Both the position numbers and the translations under genes were made by a program. Below the pieces are notes generated by a model that saw only the letters and a program-made list of their open reading frames with translations, did not search any database and was not told the DNA's origin. Shown piece by piece: positions 1-12,456 of a DNA stretch of 64,000 nt. The DNA is taken from assembly GCA_000507305.1 (NCBI GenBank), contig DF240887.1, positions 1 to 64,000 on the forward strand, read 5' to 3'. Position 1 is the first letter of the stretch, and the number at the start of each line of letters is the position of its first letter. The DNA is from Breviolum minutum Mf 1.05b.01. Its lineage: Eukaryota; Sar; Dinophyceae; Suessiales; Symbiodiniaceae.

Positions 1-413
1 TCAGCATCAGCATCATCATCACCATCATCGTCGTCATCATCATCATCATCATCCTCATCATCATCATCATCATCAGCATCATCATCATCATCATCATCAT
101 CCTCGTCGTCATCATCATCATCATCATTTCCATCCTCATCATCCTCCTCCTCCTCCTTGCTCTCTTCGTCATCCTCACCATCCTCATCATCCTCATCGTC
201 CTCGTCATCCTCATCATCCTCATCCTCCTCCTCCTCATTCTCCTCATCATCCTCCCCATCCTCATCATCATCCTCCTGCTCATTCTCCTCATCATCCTCC
301 CGATCCGCATCATCCTCCTCCTCCTCCTCCTTATTCTCCGCATCATCCTCACCATCCTGGGCTTCTTGCGGTACTCCCTTTACTTTTCCCAGCTTTCGTT
401 CACCCCGCTGCAC
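1..413. repeat. TCA/TCC/CTC trinucleotide low-complexity tract at the left edge
   Basis: The stretch is almost purely TCA, TCC, TCG and CTC triplets. On + it stays open from base 1 to the stop at 432 and reads as a serine run with a short non-repetitive tail. On - it stays open from about 413 to the window edge and reads as Asp/Glu with scattered Lys, Asn and Gly (GAT/GAG codons). On -, a plausible acceptor TGCAG|CGGGG lies at about 408. The - reading therefore looks like an acidic exon running off the window, while the + reading would be a serine-rich exon. Every firm gene in the window is +, and the sequence alone does not decide. Confidence 0.6.
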
Positions 414-432
414 TCAAGTGTATATTCTGTAA

Positions 433-3400
433 ATCATTGTCATAGCTATCTTCAAAACCGCCCAAACATTCCGATTCTCGAGAAGCTTTGGGAAAATCAG
501 TGTCCATCATTTTCTACTCATACCAGGTTGGGCCTGGAATTGGATGGGTAACACTCGAAGCTTTCCCTGTTCCTGCTGGATCCTGATCACCACTGCATCG
601 CTCTTCATCTCATTGTACCTGCTGAATAATCCCTCAGAGATGCGGGAAAAAACTCCCCTACGCCTGGAAGCTGATTGGAGCTTGATGGGAAAGGATGCTT
701 GGGTCCCAAGCATTGGTGGGGATGTTTTTTTTCTTAAAAGGCAGACCTACAGCCTGCGGTTTGTTGATTTTTTTTGGCTAAATTGCTTTGTAAGTCGAAG
801 CGCTTGTGACTGGTCATATGCATATTTTAATTGTGACTATATGGTGTAGACAAACTGGGGGCAATCTTTGCCAAAGCGATGGCTGTGTTGCCTTTATAGG
901 GAATGGTGCTACCAAGGACTTGAGCTTTCGCAATGGCTCGTGGAATCACATGGCCAAGACCAAGATTTTCCCCTTTCGCACAGGATGCCCTGAAATTTGC
1001 CATGACCTGCGTGACTGGATTTGAGTTTTTCAACTGAAAAGGTTTGTGGTATAAAAATGTATAAAACTGATAAACTGTTCCTGCTTGATATGCAACCCTT
1101 GGTTGTCAGGATGCTGGGGAACACTCGGTCATCTTGCCCCGCTTCCAAGGTGTAGCTGCCGGGTCCACACTGGAGGACGTCATGGTGAAGAATGGTTGAC
1201 TTAAGGTTAATGCTGGCAAGAGAGATATTGAAGAATGTGATATAATGTGAATAGTAACTAATCTTTCCAACTGCTAAAGGAATCTGCCATTAATGTTGTG
1301 ACTGGAATTCAGAACTGCTTCAAACGCCTCAAGATTTAGGACACATACTTTCGTACTGGCACTCTCTGGAGCTTATCTGGGCGACAGCTGTTTCAGAACA
1401 CCTCGGACATGGAAAAGAAGATTCGGGCAGAGTCTTTGCCTGAACCCTTTGGGAATGCCTTTGATGCTTGGGCCTGGCATGAGGGGTGGAGCTTTTTCAG
1501 GTGTTGCCCATGTTTTTTTTAAAGCTGAGTTGGTTTCTCCAGTACCCCAGGATTCGGTGGAAGCTGAGATCATGCGGGAGCTGCGGGAGCTACCCTTTTC
1601 TCTGGAGTAACTCGAAATGAGAACATGTCATGCATCTTGTCCTTCTGAAAATTGAAAAGATGCCATATATATATATATATATATGGAAAAAAAACACCAT
1701 TTTGAGTGCTGTTGGGTTTGTTCTTGCCAGAAGCAGCAGGTGTGTTTGTTTTACACAACTGCATAGGTGGTTGAACAGAGAGGAGCAGTAGATTCATGAA
1801 ACATGTGGAGATGGAGGAAGGCATAAACCCATCACAACCCATCACCAAAACAGGGATGGTGCGGGCGACCTAAGGCACGTGATGTTTTTTCATCAGCAAA
1901 GAGCCCCGCATGTGTCGTTATCCTATGATTGCTGTTTCACCAAAGAGGAAGCAATGAACTTTCAACTGATTTTTCGAAGATGGCTGGGTCAAACGCGCTT
2001 CAACCTTCATTTGCATTTCACTCACCTCGAGTGTTGGTTGGAAAGGCCACGCAACAGAAGTTGAAAAGTGGGATGCCAAAAGTATTATGCATGAATAAGA
2101 GGTTTCATTGGAAGATCAAGATGTCCCAGAGTCAGTTGGCCAATCGCAGTTGTTGCTACAGGTTCAACTCTCTGACCATTGTTGCGATGGTGGACCCCGC
2201 TGCTCAGATACAGCTCTTGCGATGGAATCATGAACTGAACCAGGAGCTTCTGCGCCATGGCATCCCGGTGCTTGTACACAGGGAGGAGCAGACACTCGGC
2301 CTTTAGATCTGGAATGAAATGTTCGAAATTCGGGATGTCTAAGCATCCCCGTATTCGATCGGCTGTTCCAACATCTCCAGATCCATACATTTGAGAATGA
2401 GTCTTGGGACCTAGCCCATTTCAGCAGAGTCAGAACCCCAGCCTCATAAGAGCAATATCGTGACTCGCACTGGAGGGGGTTCTGTCTTTGCTTCAGCAAA
2501 GGATGCCGTTTCACATGACGGTGCTGGGCGTATACCTTGGAAATGAGTTCTCTCCAGCGTCACGTGATCGAATGGAAATTTTTGGTGAAGCAATCTGCGA
2601 GAAGGTGAGCAAAGTTTCTGACCTGAATTTAGAAACTTGTATTGTTCAGTTGTGAAGTTTGTACAATGTTTGCAACTACACAAGCTGTTGTACTCAGCTT
2701 TTTTTGTTGTGCATTCGCGCTGGTGCAAAGGTAAGGGGACATTGGTGTGATTTTTAGGGCCTTGGTTACAGCAGGTTTCAGCCACCTCGGGTTCCATAGG
2801 GACCAGCGCAGCTGACCCGGTGATACTGAATTTTGTACCGGAGGTCAGCAACTCTGCACTCAAAGTTGGCATTCTTTTACCTCAAAGTGGGTACCGGGCA
2901 TTGTTTTTGCTGGTGGTTGTGTTTTTGATTTTGTTTCTCTCGCGACATGATTGTGTACCAGTTTCAACTGCTCACATTTACGAATGTTTCATGTTCAATC
3001 CTTTCTTTGGCTCCTTTATCAATGGAGAGCTGTGTTGCTGAGGTAAACCGAAGCCATTGGTACCTCCCAAGTGGTGAGATTTGTGAAGCTTTCGAGATCG
3101 GAGTTGTGGGATTGAGAACTGTTGGATTCGCGAAGCAGCTCATTCCGGCGAGGACTACACGAAGTGCTCAGCCTTGGAGAGGGTATTCCACTGGTTCCTT
3201 CATTCGGCCTTGTTTTTTTTGGCGCGGACCGCCCAGCATGGTAAGCAAGATTCAAGATGGCAGTTTAGCAAGGTTATGTATTCATTGTGCAGCACAAAAG
3301 GAGGGATGTGACACTGAAATGCCGGCCTCCTCCATCCAAGAGCCAGTCAGTAAACTTTCCCTGCGTGCAAGCCAATCGCAGATGTGCAGATGAAAAAGAC

Positions 3401-3802
3401 CATTTTGTGGACTCGTGCCATGCAGCTTCCAGTGAAAGTTGTCGCTAAGCCCAGCATGAGCATCATAAAACGATCCCAAAAGAAATCCATTTGGAAGAGA
3501 CACTTGATCCATGGGGCAGTACCGGTTTCCTGACTTGGTGCTTACACAGCAAAATACTTCGAAGGAAAAAAAACATCTCAGGTTTTTGCTGCTTCAACCA
3601 TCTTCAGTGCCGCGGCGGGCTTATTCATCTTTACCTTGCAAGGGCGAGTCAGTGCGACGAAGCTCGGTTTGTGAAGGCACCCCGTTTGGAACTCAACCTT
3701 CCGACGTCTTCGACTTGATGCCCTAAGCCAAGGACCACGCAGATTGCAAGTCTGTGCTACAAATTGGCAACAACAGTGCTATCCCTGCTGGTTTTCCCAC
3801 AG
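433..3802. other. Stretch without a supported gene
   Basis: Only short, mutually overlapping open frames on both strands are seen. An (AT)n microsatellite lies at about 1664-1684. Two short readings have some protein character: a + frame ending at 2306 (about 40 residues from an ATG near 2190) and a + frame ending at 3726 whose last 40 residues are Pro/Ser-rich. Neither has a convincing pair of splice sites or a recognisable motif, so I do not call them. Most of the region is probably intron or intergenic DNA. Confidence 0.5.
1664..1684. repeat. (AT)n microsatellite
   Basis: An uninterrupted alternating AT run of about 20 bases inside non-coding sequence. No other role is apparent. Confidence 0.9.
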
Positions 3803-4099
3803 GCCATATACGCAAAGGGTTTTGCTGAAGACAGGTCTTTTGTTCTTGTCGATTTGATCAAAAGCATGCTGCTCGAAGCAAGCGACTCATTGAGTTTTTA
3901 TGAATTTCAATTGGAACTTAGAGTCTGGATGAATCCTAGCCTATATGATGTGCCTTCATGTAGAGAAAAAACCTGGCTTGAAAATGGTTTCGCCGCTAAG
4001 TCCCTAAGATTTCTCAACAATCGGCGCTTGGAAGCGTACATGTATCACCGCTCGTCCTACTGGAGGCCAGGAAAGATTTGGGCTGGATGGCAATTCTAG
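3803..4099 (+). CDS. Possible terminal exon, unrecognised protein
   Basis: A polypyrimidine-AG acceptor (TTTTCCCACAG) ends at 3802 and is followed by about 98 open codons to a stop at 4097-4099. The composition is mixed and protein-like, with an acidic and hydrophobic first half and aromatic/basic residues near the end, and no low-complexity bias. I recognise no domain. The evidence is only the acceptor plus an open frame, so this could be chance. Nothing nearby is firm enough to supply the upstream exons. Confidence 0.28.
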   Translation, partial: AIYAKGFAEDRSFVLVDLIKSMLLEASDSLSFYEFQLELRVWMNPSLYDVPSCREKTWLENGFAAKSLRFLNNRRLEAYMYHRSSYWRPGKIWAGWQF

Positions 4100-7000
4100 G
4101 CTACAGCCTCTCCACCGTGAGTGTGGCCTTGTATGCGCTACTTGGAAGACATAGCACAGGAAAGACTAATAGTGTCGGACTTGAAGTTAGACCAGATTTT
4201 TTTTGCTGGAAAAATGCAAAATCCTGGTAGGACAACGCGTCGAAAATTCATGAAAGTCCAAAAAAAAAAGATCCAACAAGTGGGTGGTTGAAACACCATT
4301 GAATAATACTGTGTATAGATAGTTGAATAGGAAATCTTGCCCAAATCTGTGACTATTAAAATCTTTGACACCACCACCTAGATAGAGATGCACCACCCAA
4401 AAAGGCGGAAAGAATTCATGATGGAACAAACACGGAATTAAATTAACTGTTCTTTTCACCTGTTTCACGGGATAGCTTCGGTTTTGGATGACCTAATAGT
4501 TGACCATTTTTTGGTGGCCAACTCAATACGCACTGTAAATCCTTTTGTCCACCCCTTTTGGTGCAGACTTAAAGTGAGGGTCTTGTCATGGTTTTTGGTT
4601 TTTGAATCACTACTTGAACTGGGAGGTGTTTTGAAGGTATGGAGGTGAACATGCAGCTCCTTCCCAAATTTTCCTGGCACGTTCATTACACCACAGTTTC
4701 ACCGAGGTTTCTCCCCTCGAAGCGGGTGGCGAATTCCAGCGGTTCCACACCCAAAGGGTCCAGTCCACGAATTCCACCGTAGTGAGCAACTGGCATTATG
4801 GGTCCCCCAGTTGTGCTTTGGCTACGTGCTGGGTGCACTTGGCGCAGCGCCACCATGTTCGACGAAAAATGTCGCGGCAGTGGGCGGCATGATTCAATGA
4901 CAAACTCAGGACTTGTGGCAATGAGACCGGAATATGTAATATATATACACATTTCTACGTATAAACCATTGTTTATGTGAAATGGATAGGTCTCTGCCAT
5001 GCAAGTGCATGATGTTCACCGCCAACACTCACATGGGGCGTGCAGTAAGTTGTGAGAGTTTTACATTCTTGCAGTGCTATCCAGCGTTTCGGATGGATAC
5101 TAGTCTAATAATGCACCCCATTGCGACAAGATCAGAGGTGCTATGTACTTCAGAACATTCAAAAGGATCTCCCGTTGGATGGTGTGCCGATTGAACTTCC
5201 CAGGCGTGAAGGATGTGAAGGTTTATGGGTGTTGAAACTTCCTGTCTGGCTCTGGCAGTGAGCCGCGGCATGCACAGAATGGGACCAAGCAGAGCTGCAC
5301 AAAGAGCTAAAGTAGCACTTTTCAGCCTTGGGCCAAACATACAGGAATGAAGCCAACAACCAACTACATCATACAGCTTTTTTAATTTTGCAAGCTTTTA
5401 CAGTAAGCGTTTTTGGGCCGAACAGGACCGCTTTGAAATCTTTGATAGTTGTTTTCACGAGCTGTCTGCCATGGCAAGTCCTACTACTCGCGCTGGCCAT
5501 TTACGTGAGTGCTTTTGGTACGTTTGGCCCTGCGAGGCAAAATTCTGTGAAGTGGTTTGGAATGGAAAAAACCTCCACCAGTATCCATTACATACATGAA
5601 AATATGAAAGTCTCTTTTCATGTCGCCTTAGTGGTCCTACTGATCTTCACGCATCATGTTGCGAATGCCCATGCACATTTACTGATCATCACACATCTCT
5701 CCCTCTCTTTTCCCTCTCTTGTCTCCCCCTCCGTAAAATTTCTGTTTTGATATCATACTACGTATTTTATTCTCGTGTAGTTCTGGATGCTTTTATCACA
5801 TTTGTGAAGCAAAAGTCCCTTAGCCCTAACATCTTTCTCCTGGAAGCCATGGTTCTGAGTGCCTGAAAAGTGATGTAGTCCAGAGTATATATAGCAATAA
5901 CAAACAGAAAATCCAATGCACCATTCTTTTGTTGTTGAATTTTGGTGTGTAAATATATGTATTATGTACAGATTATATTATTAACTTGCGTGAGGGGATG
6001 GTTTGGCAGTTTCAGAAAAATAAGAAAAAATAAGTGTGCGAAGGTGTGGTGGGCTCAAAAAAAGTGGTTTTGTCCTTCCTTGCGCGGTCCTGTAGCCGTT
6101 TGTCTTTCATTGGCCACGATGCTGTTTACTTGCCAAAGAAGGTGCCATCTCTGGGATCGGTGTGACTGGGAATGGGTGTTTCACTGAAGCCAGTGCCACT
6201 GCAGCCATGAATGCTTCTGGAGCGATGGCATGCAAACTGCAATGATCATTTGACAAGCATCGTCAACTTAGGCCCACATGATTTGAGAAAGTAAGACAAA
6301 AATATGATACTGATAAAGTAAGAATTGTGTTTACAATGATACAATGTTTATCACTATGTTTATCTATTGCAAGTTTTAAAAGTCAAATTGAATTTTGTCG
6401 CCGGACCCATAGCTGTCATGGAGCGCTTGCTCGACACACCTGCCCTGGCATTGGTGGTGCTGCATAGATGGCAGGTTTTTCAAGAATCGATGGGCTCTTT
6501 GGAGCCTAGCCCAGAAAAGCGACCCAGTTGCAAAATCAAAAGTAAGGTATGGGGCCAGGGGTCACTGGGATATTTGTTTGTTTGTTTTTCTTTCTATCAA
6601 CCTCGTTTGCTTCCAGACAGTGGCACTGGTGACTTTTTGGGTTTAGAGTTAGAGCCAGGGCACATGGAGAACCTAAAAGTCTGGGAAATGGCTAAGGTCA
6701 GGTTCAAGTCCATCAAGTTCTTTCAAACTGTCCCAAGAACTTCATGGTTTGGCAGATGATCACCCTTTGTTCGCCGTGATCGACAACTTGAACAATCAAA
6801 AGGTTGCTGGGAGGGATGACTTGGAAGATTTGGACTCTTGACTATAGCCAGTGAATGGTACCATGACCCCGCTGTGGATGTGGTTGAATCGGTATTCACA
6901 TTTAAAATACGCAAATTTGAAGCAGTCTTGAAAACACCACTTTGAAAATACTGAAATGATCCTTATAGAGAAGAAGCAAGTGTCAAGAGTCAACAGCCTG

Positions 7001-7108
7001 CAACTCTTCTTGGTATACTAGGAGCAAAGGTAGTGGTGCGATTTTCGTGGAACCTTTGGTGCCATCTACTTTCACCCCCCAATCTTTCACAACTAACATT
7101 CCTAGACA
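4100..7108. other. Stretch without a supported gene
   Basis: AT-rich sequence with short frames only. I see T-rich tracts and short AT repeats around 4930-4960 and 5890-5970, but no exon flanked by a credible acceptor and donor. It is probably intron or intergenic. Confidence 0.5.
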
Positions 7109-7276
7109 ATGCAGAGCTGTTGGTTTCAGCCATTGGTTTCCAAGGACACATTCCTAGAGGAATGCAGAAGTGACTATCAAAAGTTGTTGCGGAACAAGAA
7201 ATTTGTCAAAGCAGAGGAGGCCGCAGAAGACATGGAAGAAGTAGTAGTGGAGGAGGATGAGGAGGAGTTGAAACAG
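7109..7276 (+). CDS. Possible first exon, acidic-tailed peptide
   Basis: An ATG at 7109 opens 56 codons. The first 35 are mixed (Trp, Phe, Lys and Arg present); the last 20 are strongly acidic (Glu/Asp/Val), ending in Lys-Gln. The exon would close at CAG|GCGCGA, a GC-type donor in phase 0, a donor class that recurs elsewhere in this window. The next coding region in the same direction is the proline-rich frame at about 7.65 kb, so the two may belong together, but the junction phase could not be confirmed. No domain is recognised. Confidence 0.4.
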
Positions 7277-7339
7277 GCGCGATCATTTTTCCCCATACTT
7301 TTTTGTACTGGACATTTTGCGCGTAGCCGCTTGGGTATG

Positions 7340-7410
7340 TGTATATATTTTATAATTTATGTATATAGTATATAGTATATACACAATTTACACAATACAC
7401 ATAATACATA
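7340..7410. repeat. AT-rich simple repeat (TATAGTATATA / ACAATACAC)
   Basis: Imperfect TATA/GTATATA repeats followed by CACAATACACATAATAC. They lie between the two possible exons and are probably intronic. Confidence 0.6.
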
Positions 7411-7639
7411 CAGACGTGATGTGGCCAAGAATTTAGGCATTAAACGATGGGGTATTAACCGAGGAACCCCTTTGGTTGACAAGGTATTACTAACGGGGTG
7501 TGAAACGAAGGTGTTTTCGGTCCTTTCGGTAATGTTTAATGGCTTTAATAGAAATTCGTACCCATGTGATCCTGCAATCACGCAGCTTGTCATCCAAGTC
7601 TATGTGTCATCGATCACTGATTCATTCCCCCCAAGCAGC

Positions 7640-8818
7640 AGAGTTGAGTGGCATTACGAGCCAATTGAATCAGCATGTGCCGCCCAAGGTGTCAAAGAAT
7701 CAGAACAAGGGAAAGATGCACCCAAAGCCACCTTCCACGCCCCCGCCGGGTTGGAAGCCAAAGCCACCTTCTACGCCCCCGCCGGGTTGGAAGCCGAAAC
7801 CACCTTCTACCCCGCCGGGTTGGAAGCCGAAACCACCAAACCCGACGGCTCCCAAGAAGCAGGTGAAGCCAAAACCACACCCGAAGACTCCCAAGAAGCA
7901 GCTGAAGAAGGGGACGCCTAAGAAGAAGGCAAAGATGCCAGTTCGTAAGGCGGCAGTCAAGCCAAAGATTTACCCGAAGCCGCCTGCCACTCCACCGCCT
8001 AGTTGGTTGCAGTCAGGCATACCAGATTGGGTGGTGAAACCGCCGCCTCCCCGGAAGCCGGTTTGTGTGCCCAAACCACCGCCTCCAATCCAGCCCCTGG
8101 CCAAAATGCCTTCCCCAATCCAGCCGCAGGTAGTTCCTGCCAGACCAGGATTCAAGCCTAAGGTAACCCGTGTCGTTCCTGCCAGAGTTTTGGCAAGGGC
8201 AAGGGTTGCTAAGCCGATGGTAATTTCGCCAAAACTGATTGCAGGCATTTCCACACCGAGGGTACTCAAACCGAATCGATTCCTTTGCGAGCTGGTCGGG
8301 TTTCAAGGAAACCAAAACCAATGCCAATGCGGAATCTTGCAGCACCAAGGCCACCACCAGCATCACCATCCCAGAAACTCAAGGTTTCCCAGGCGCCATG
8401 CCCAAGCCCACCAGCCGCAGAATTGAAAACAGAAGTGAAAAATGCAGTGAAGCCTTCAACAGCACTGTTCATTTCGACAGGTGCCAACCAGAGAGACCAG
8501 GAGGTGGAGCAAGGGAGTGATGTTGCTGACGAGAGAAACATGAAAAAGAATGCTGCCACTGCAGATCCACAGAACGCAAAAGAAGAGTTCAAACAGAAAG
8601 AAAGCGTAGCTGCAGAACCGAAGGACGCAAAAGGAGAAGGGGTCAAACAGGAAGGAAGGGTAGCGGCAGCGGGTGATTGGAAGCCATTCAGTCTTCCAGT
8701 TTCGTCGGCTTTGCAGCTTCACAAGAGGATGCAGGTTCCGAAAAGTATGGGCATCCTGGTGCTGCCCCCACCAAAGCGGACAAAGATTCAAGGCAAGCTG
8801 TGTGGGAAATGGACGTAA
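7640..8818 (+). CDS. Proline/lysine-rich repetitive protein, coding in two frames (frameshift near 8.26-8.29 kb)
   Basis: From about 7640 one frame (codons starting at multiples of 3) encodes a Pro/Lys-rich protein. It has three tandem copies of a PKPPSTPPPGWK-like unit, then KKAK/KPK basic stretches, then several PPPP clusters. After about 8265 that frame loses this character. The frame one base back, from about 8270 to the stop at 8816-8818, continues it with RKPKPMP, a PRPPPASPS stretch and then Glu/Lys/Ala-rich sequence ending in GKWT. A single -1 shift (or +2) near 8262-8290 would join them. This may be an assembly indel, a real lesion or a short unrecognised intron. The upstream boundary is uncertain. 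Family and function are unknown; such P/K-rich proteins are usually disordered. Confidence 0.5.
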
Positions 8819-10229
8819 AGGGAATGGATTCGGGGGTTCACGAAAATCAAAGCGGCTGACGGCTGACAGTGACAAATCCCATTTAACTTCACTCCAAATA
8901 CCTTTCAATATGCAGGAGTGTTTGTAAAAGAAATGCCTTTACATTCTACATTCCATCATTCATTGCGATGAAAGGAGTTAGTAGGGCCCATGTCATTGCA
9001 TTTTTGAATGAATGTTTGACATCAGACTTCAGACCAAACCACTGCCGAATATCTTGAAACAGCTTTGCATGGCCGTCAATATCGTCTCACTGTCACTCCC
9101 CATTTGTGAGGCTGTTCAGAAGATGCAGAAGATTTTAAACATGCAGCTGCTCATGGCGCAGTTTGCAAGTCGGTACTGTCGCCTACAAGTAGTGACTCGC
9201 CTTCAGAAGATTGAGTAATTTGAGTAATTCATAATTTTGCAAAATGGAGTCGAGGTAATGTAATCGAGGATCTTTGATCTTTGGACCTTTGGGTGTGGCT
9301 GATTGCAGGGAGCATAGTTGCTTGGGGATGTTTGACTTATTATCTAAATGTCAAACTTATGTGCTTCTTAATCTCAGACCCTTTCCTTCACTTATGCGAA
9401 ATGATGGCATATTATCTGCCCCCCGTCATCCCACCCCCGTGCAAATCTAAGGCAAATCCGCGTGGCTGAAAAGCATTGCAACTGCAACTGCAACCCCAGA
9501 TGATTAAGTGCACAGTGCAGGCTGTTTTTTTCCATACTTTAACGACTTCAAGTCAAGTGATGCTGATTCTGCAACAGAAGCAGCTAACCCTCAGCCAATG
9601 GCTACTCCGTCAAACTTGAAGTTTTTGGGTGTTGAACAAAAAGATTAAAAAAACATCAAGCAAGAAGTCAAGAAGTTGTTCTTTATCGTCATTTGGCTGA
9701 GTGAGACCAGGACTTGGGGGGCGTTTGATGGGCACTTGCATTTTTCTCACATCATGAAACGTGATGGGAGGTGGATTCATGGATTGTGGGGCCCACCAAT
9801 AACACAAGAAATCAATGTATGGCCAGTATGGTCAAACTTTCTCAAAAAAACTGGGGGGGACACGGGATAAGTGAAAAGTATTTTTAGAGTGAGACATTCG
9901 GACATTGATCCATTGTTGCGAGCGTACTTGGTGCAGGAAAACATATTCATACAATTCTGCTGACAGTGGCGTCCCACGATTTTGAGGAACTTCTTAGAAG
10001 ATTAGAAGACTTGACATTTTGGCCAACTCTTGACTCAAGCTTGCATCCATCGTTTATATCATTATCCGCCATCTTGAAAAATTCGCTTTGAGTCGCCCAG
10101 GTTGGATTTGTTCGGCTATAGGCTATGACTCATGTGGATTGAAACGTTTTATCATGTCATGCCTGTCATGCATTATCTAATTTGTGTTTTTTCAAATTCA
10201 ATCTTTGCCAAATGGCAATGACCGTTCTT
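8819..10229. other. Stretch without a supported gene
   Basis: Short frames only. A + frame at 9012-9218 (68 codons) has an ordinary composition but no splice or motif support. No repeats stand out. It is probably intergenic or intronic. Confidence 0.5.
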
Positions 10230-10967
10230 TTCTAGGGTTCAACACAGACCTTGGACATCCATAGGGGGCGCTATACTATCTTATCAATTCATGGCAACTG
10301 CAGTAGGGATGCCCTTAGGATGCATTAGGTGCTTCAGTGGCATGGGTCTGGATTTGATCAGCCTATCCAGTCAGCCTGAATTCTGAATATTATTTTTTTG
10401 GTCAGTCATCGCTTGCCAGGTGCTGGTGCGGATGGCTTTGCTGCTGAAAGCTCGTAGATGCCAAGCAGTTTTGGAGGCATGTGGCGGTTGTGCGCATTCT
10501 GGTTTGCAAGCGTATTAGAGGAAGGGTTTATGATCGCAAGTCAGAACCCGTATTGATGATTGGAATGAATCAGAAACTTTGGGAACTGGGCCAGGGATCG
10601 AGGGTACTAGAAAAAAACATTGATTGCAAATTGCGAGCAAAGAGTTGTTAGGCAAGGTTGAAAGAATAACAGATTAGCTCAACAGGATACAAGTTACAAC
10701 AATCGCCACCGGCTTGCCACAGGTTTTCCGGATGTTCGTCTACCAGATGGAGTGGGGAAACCGTTCATTGAAGGACAGGCGTTTCCAGCAGCTCATGCAA
10801 CATCAAATGCTCTGAATTTAAATCATTTGAAAATGGAAATCTAACAGTTGAAAAATTGAATGGCCAGGCGGCCAAAGTCTTTCTAGATGTTTTGTCTTTG
10901 TTAAACTTTGTTAGTTAGTTGTTTGTGGATCTAATTTTGGAATGAAAAGTCACACGAGATCAACACA
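10230..10967 (+). repeat. Dispersed/tandem repeat family R1, copy A (~738 bp)
   Basis: The unit begins with CAACACAGACCTTGGACATC and is followed head-to-tail by copy B, whose same start lies at about 10969. Inside, after the acceptor-like GCTTGCCAG, a frame of about 57 codons reads HVAVVRILVCKRIRG... and ends LRAKSC-stop near 10650. The same frame and stop are kept in copy C. This shared frame suggests the repeat carries a former or current exon, but the family is not recognised. Confidence 0.75.
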
Positions 10968-11690
10968 GTCAACACAGACCTTGGACATCCATAGGGGGCG
11001 CTATACTATCTTATCAATTCATGGCAACTGCAGTAGGGATGCCCTTAGGATGCATTAGGTGCTTCAGTGGCATGGGTTTGGATTTGATCAGCCTATCCGG
11101 TCAGCCTGAATATTATTTTTTTTGGTCAGTCATCGCTTGCCAGGAGCTGGTTCTGCTGAAAGCTCGTAGATGCCAAGCAGTTTTGGAGGCATGTGGTCGT
11201 GGTGCGCATTCTGGTTTGCAAGCGTATCAGAGGAAAGGCTTATTATCGCAAGTCAGAACCGATCCTGATGATTGGAACTTGGAACTATATAATCAGAAAC
11301 TTTGGGAACTGAACTGGGCCTGGAGTTTGTGGTATTTAAAAGAACATTGATTGCAAATTGCGAGCAAAGAGTTGTTAGGCAAGGTTGAAAAAATAGCAGA
11401 TTTGATTAGATCAACAGGATACAAATTGCAACAATCGCCACCGGCCGGCCACAGGTTTTCCGGATGTTCGTCTACCAGATGGAGTGGGGAAACCGTTCAT
11501 TGAAGGACAGGCGTTTGCAGCAGCGCATGCAACATGTCATCAAATGCTCTGAATTTAAATCATTTGACAGTTTGACATTTGAAAAATTGAATGGTCAAAG
11601 TCATAGTAGATATGTGAGTTTGACTTTGAGACTTTGTTAGTTGATTGTGGCGTGGATCTAATTTTATCAATGTTTGAGTCACAAGTCACA
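10968..11690 (+). repeat. Repeat family R1, copy B (tandem to copy A)
   Basis: Nearly the same sequence as copy A, directly adjacent to it. The conserved inner frame is broken here by an insertion of about 11 bases after GATGATTGGAACT. A different frame stays open for 109 codons (11021-11350) through the same DNA. That alternative frame is open only in this copy, so it is probably not a gene. Confidence 0.75.
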
Positions 11691-11899
11691 ACGCATGTTG
11701 TTGTTTGGCTCAATGTTTTAAGTGAAAGGGAAAGGGCTCAGGGCCATACACTTTCCCTTAAGTGAAGAAATGATTGCGACTTTGACGTTCACTTTCTACT
11801 TTCTAAGTACAATTTCAGACCTGACGCAGAGTCAAAGTGAAGTGAATGGAAAAAATATGAATCATGAAATCCATCTGGATTACAAGTGACTATCAATTC

Positions 11900-12456
11900 C
11901 ACTCGTTCATTTCCCTCGCGACATCATGACGCATTTGGTGAACATCTTCGAGGAGTTTCAATGGAGGATGTACTGGCTCCAGATGCCACTTCAACAAGCA
12001 AACATACAAGTGGCCAATGGGGTATGGGAAGATGGCCTGCGACCGCCAAAGGACTACAACGTCCAGTTCTTCCAGACCCGTGCCGAAAGTGCAGACCAGT
12101 TGGATTGGATGTCGGTGGAATGTGGCAATCCGAGTTGGTCGGCAGTTTGTCGCATGGCTGGACCTCCGGGCCTTACAATAGGCACGAATTGGAGGAAGAC
12201 TAGCGGGCGAAGAGCCAAAGCATTGGTGGCATCGGGAGTTATGCACTCAGAAGTGTCGGGGGACCTTCCCCTTCAACGGTGCATGTGGAGCCTCCACAGA
12301 TGTGTTTTCCTTTGCTACCTCCTTGTCCACCAGTCTGGATTGACCCGGACTGGTGATGAGATCGTGGATATCAAGACCGTTGATGACTTGTGGGATTTGA
12401 TAGAAGAAAGGTTGCGCGAATGCACCGGACAGGCGCCACCAAGACCAACTGTTTGA
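11900..12456 (+). CDS. Possible exon or decayed coding block, unrecognised
   Basis: Two + frames compete. One is open 11926-12456 and ends with an acidic, helix-like segment (about 25 residues with VDDLWDLIEERL). The other is open 11886-12203, contains a CxxC (PCRKC) and a Trp-rich stretch, is interrupted by TAG at 12201, and then continues as a proline-rich run (PPQMCFPLLPPCPP) to about 12349. The mix suggests either adjoining exons in different frames or a degraded gene. I cannot place splice sites with confidence. Confidence 0.3.

Noticed and set aside
7421-7921. Alternative frame over the proline-rich region (Ala/Glu/Gly repeat)
   Set aside because: It ends at 7921 while the P/K-rich frame continues for hundreds of bases with consistent bias. 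The alternative is a shadow of the same DNA repeat.
11021-11350. 109-codon ORF in R1 copy B
   Set aside because: Open only because of indels in copy B. The other two copies keep a different frame, so this is unlikely to be a gene.
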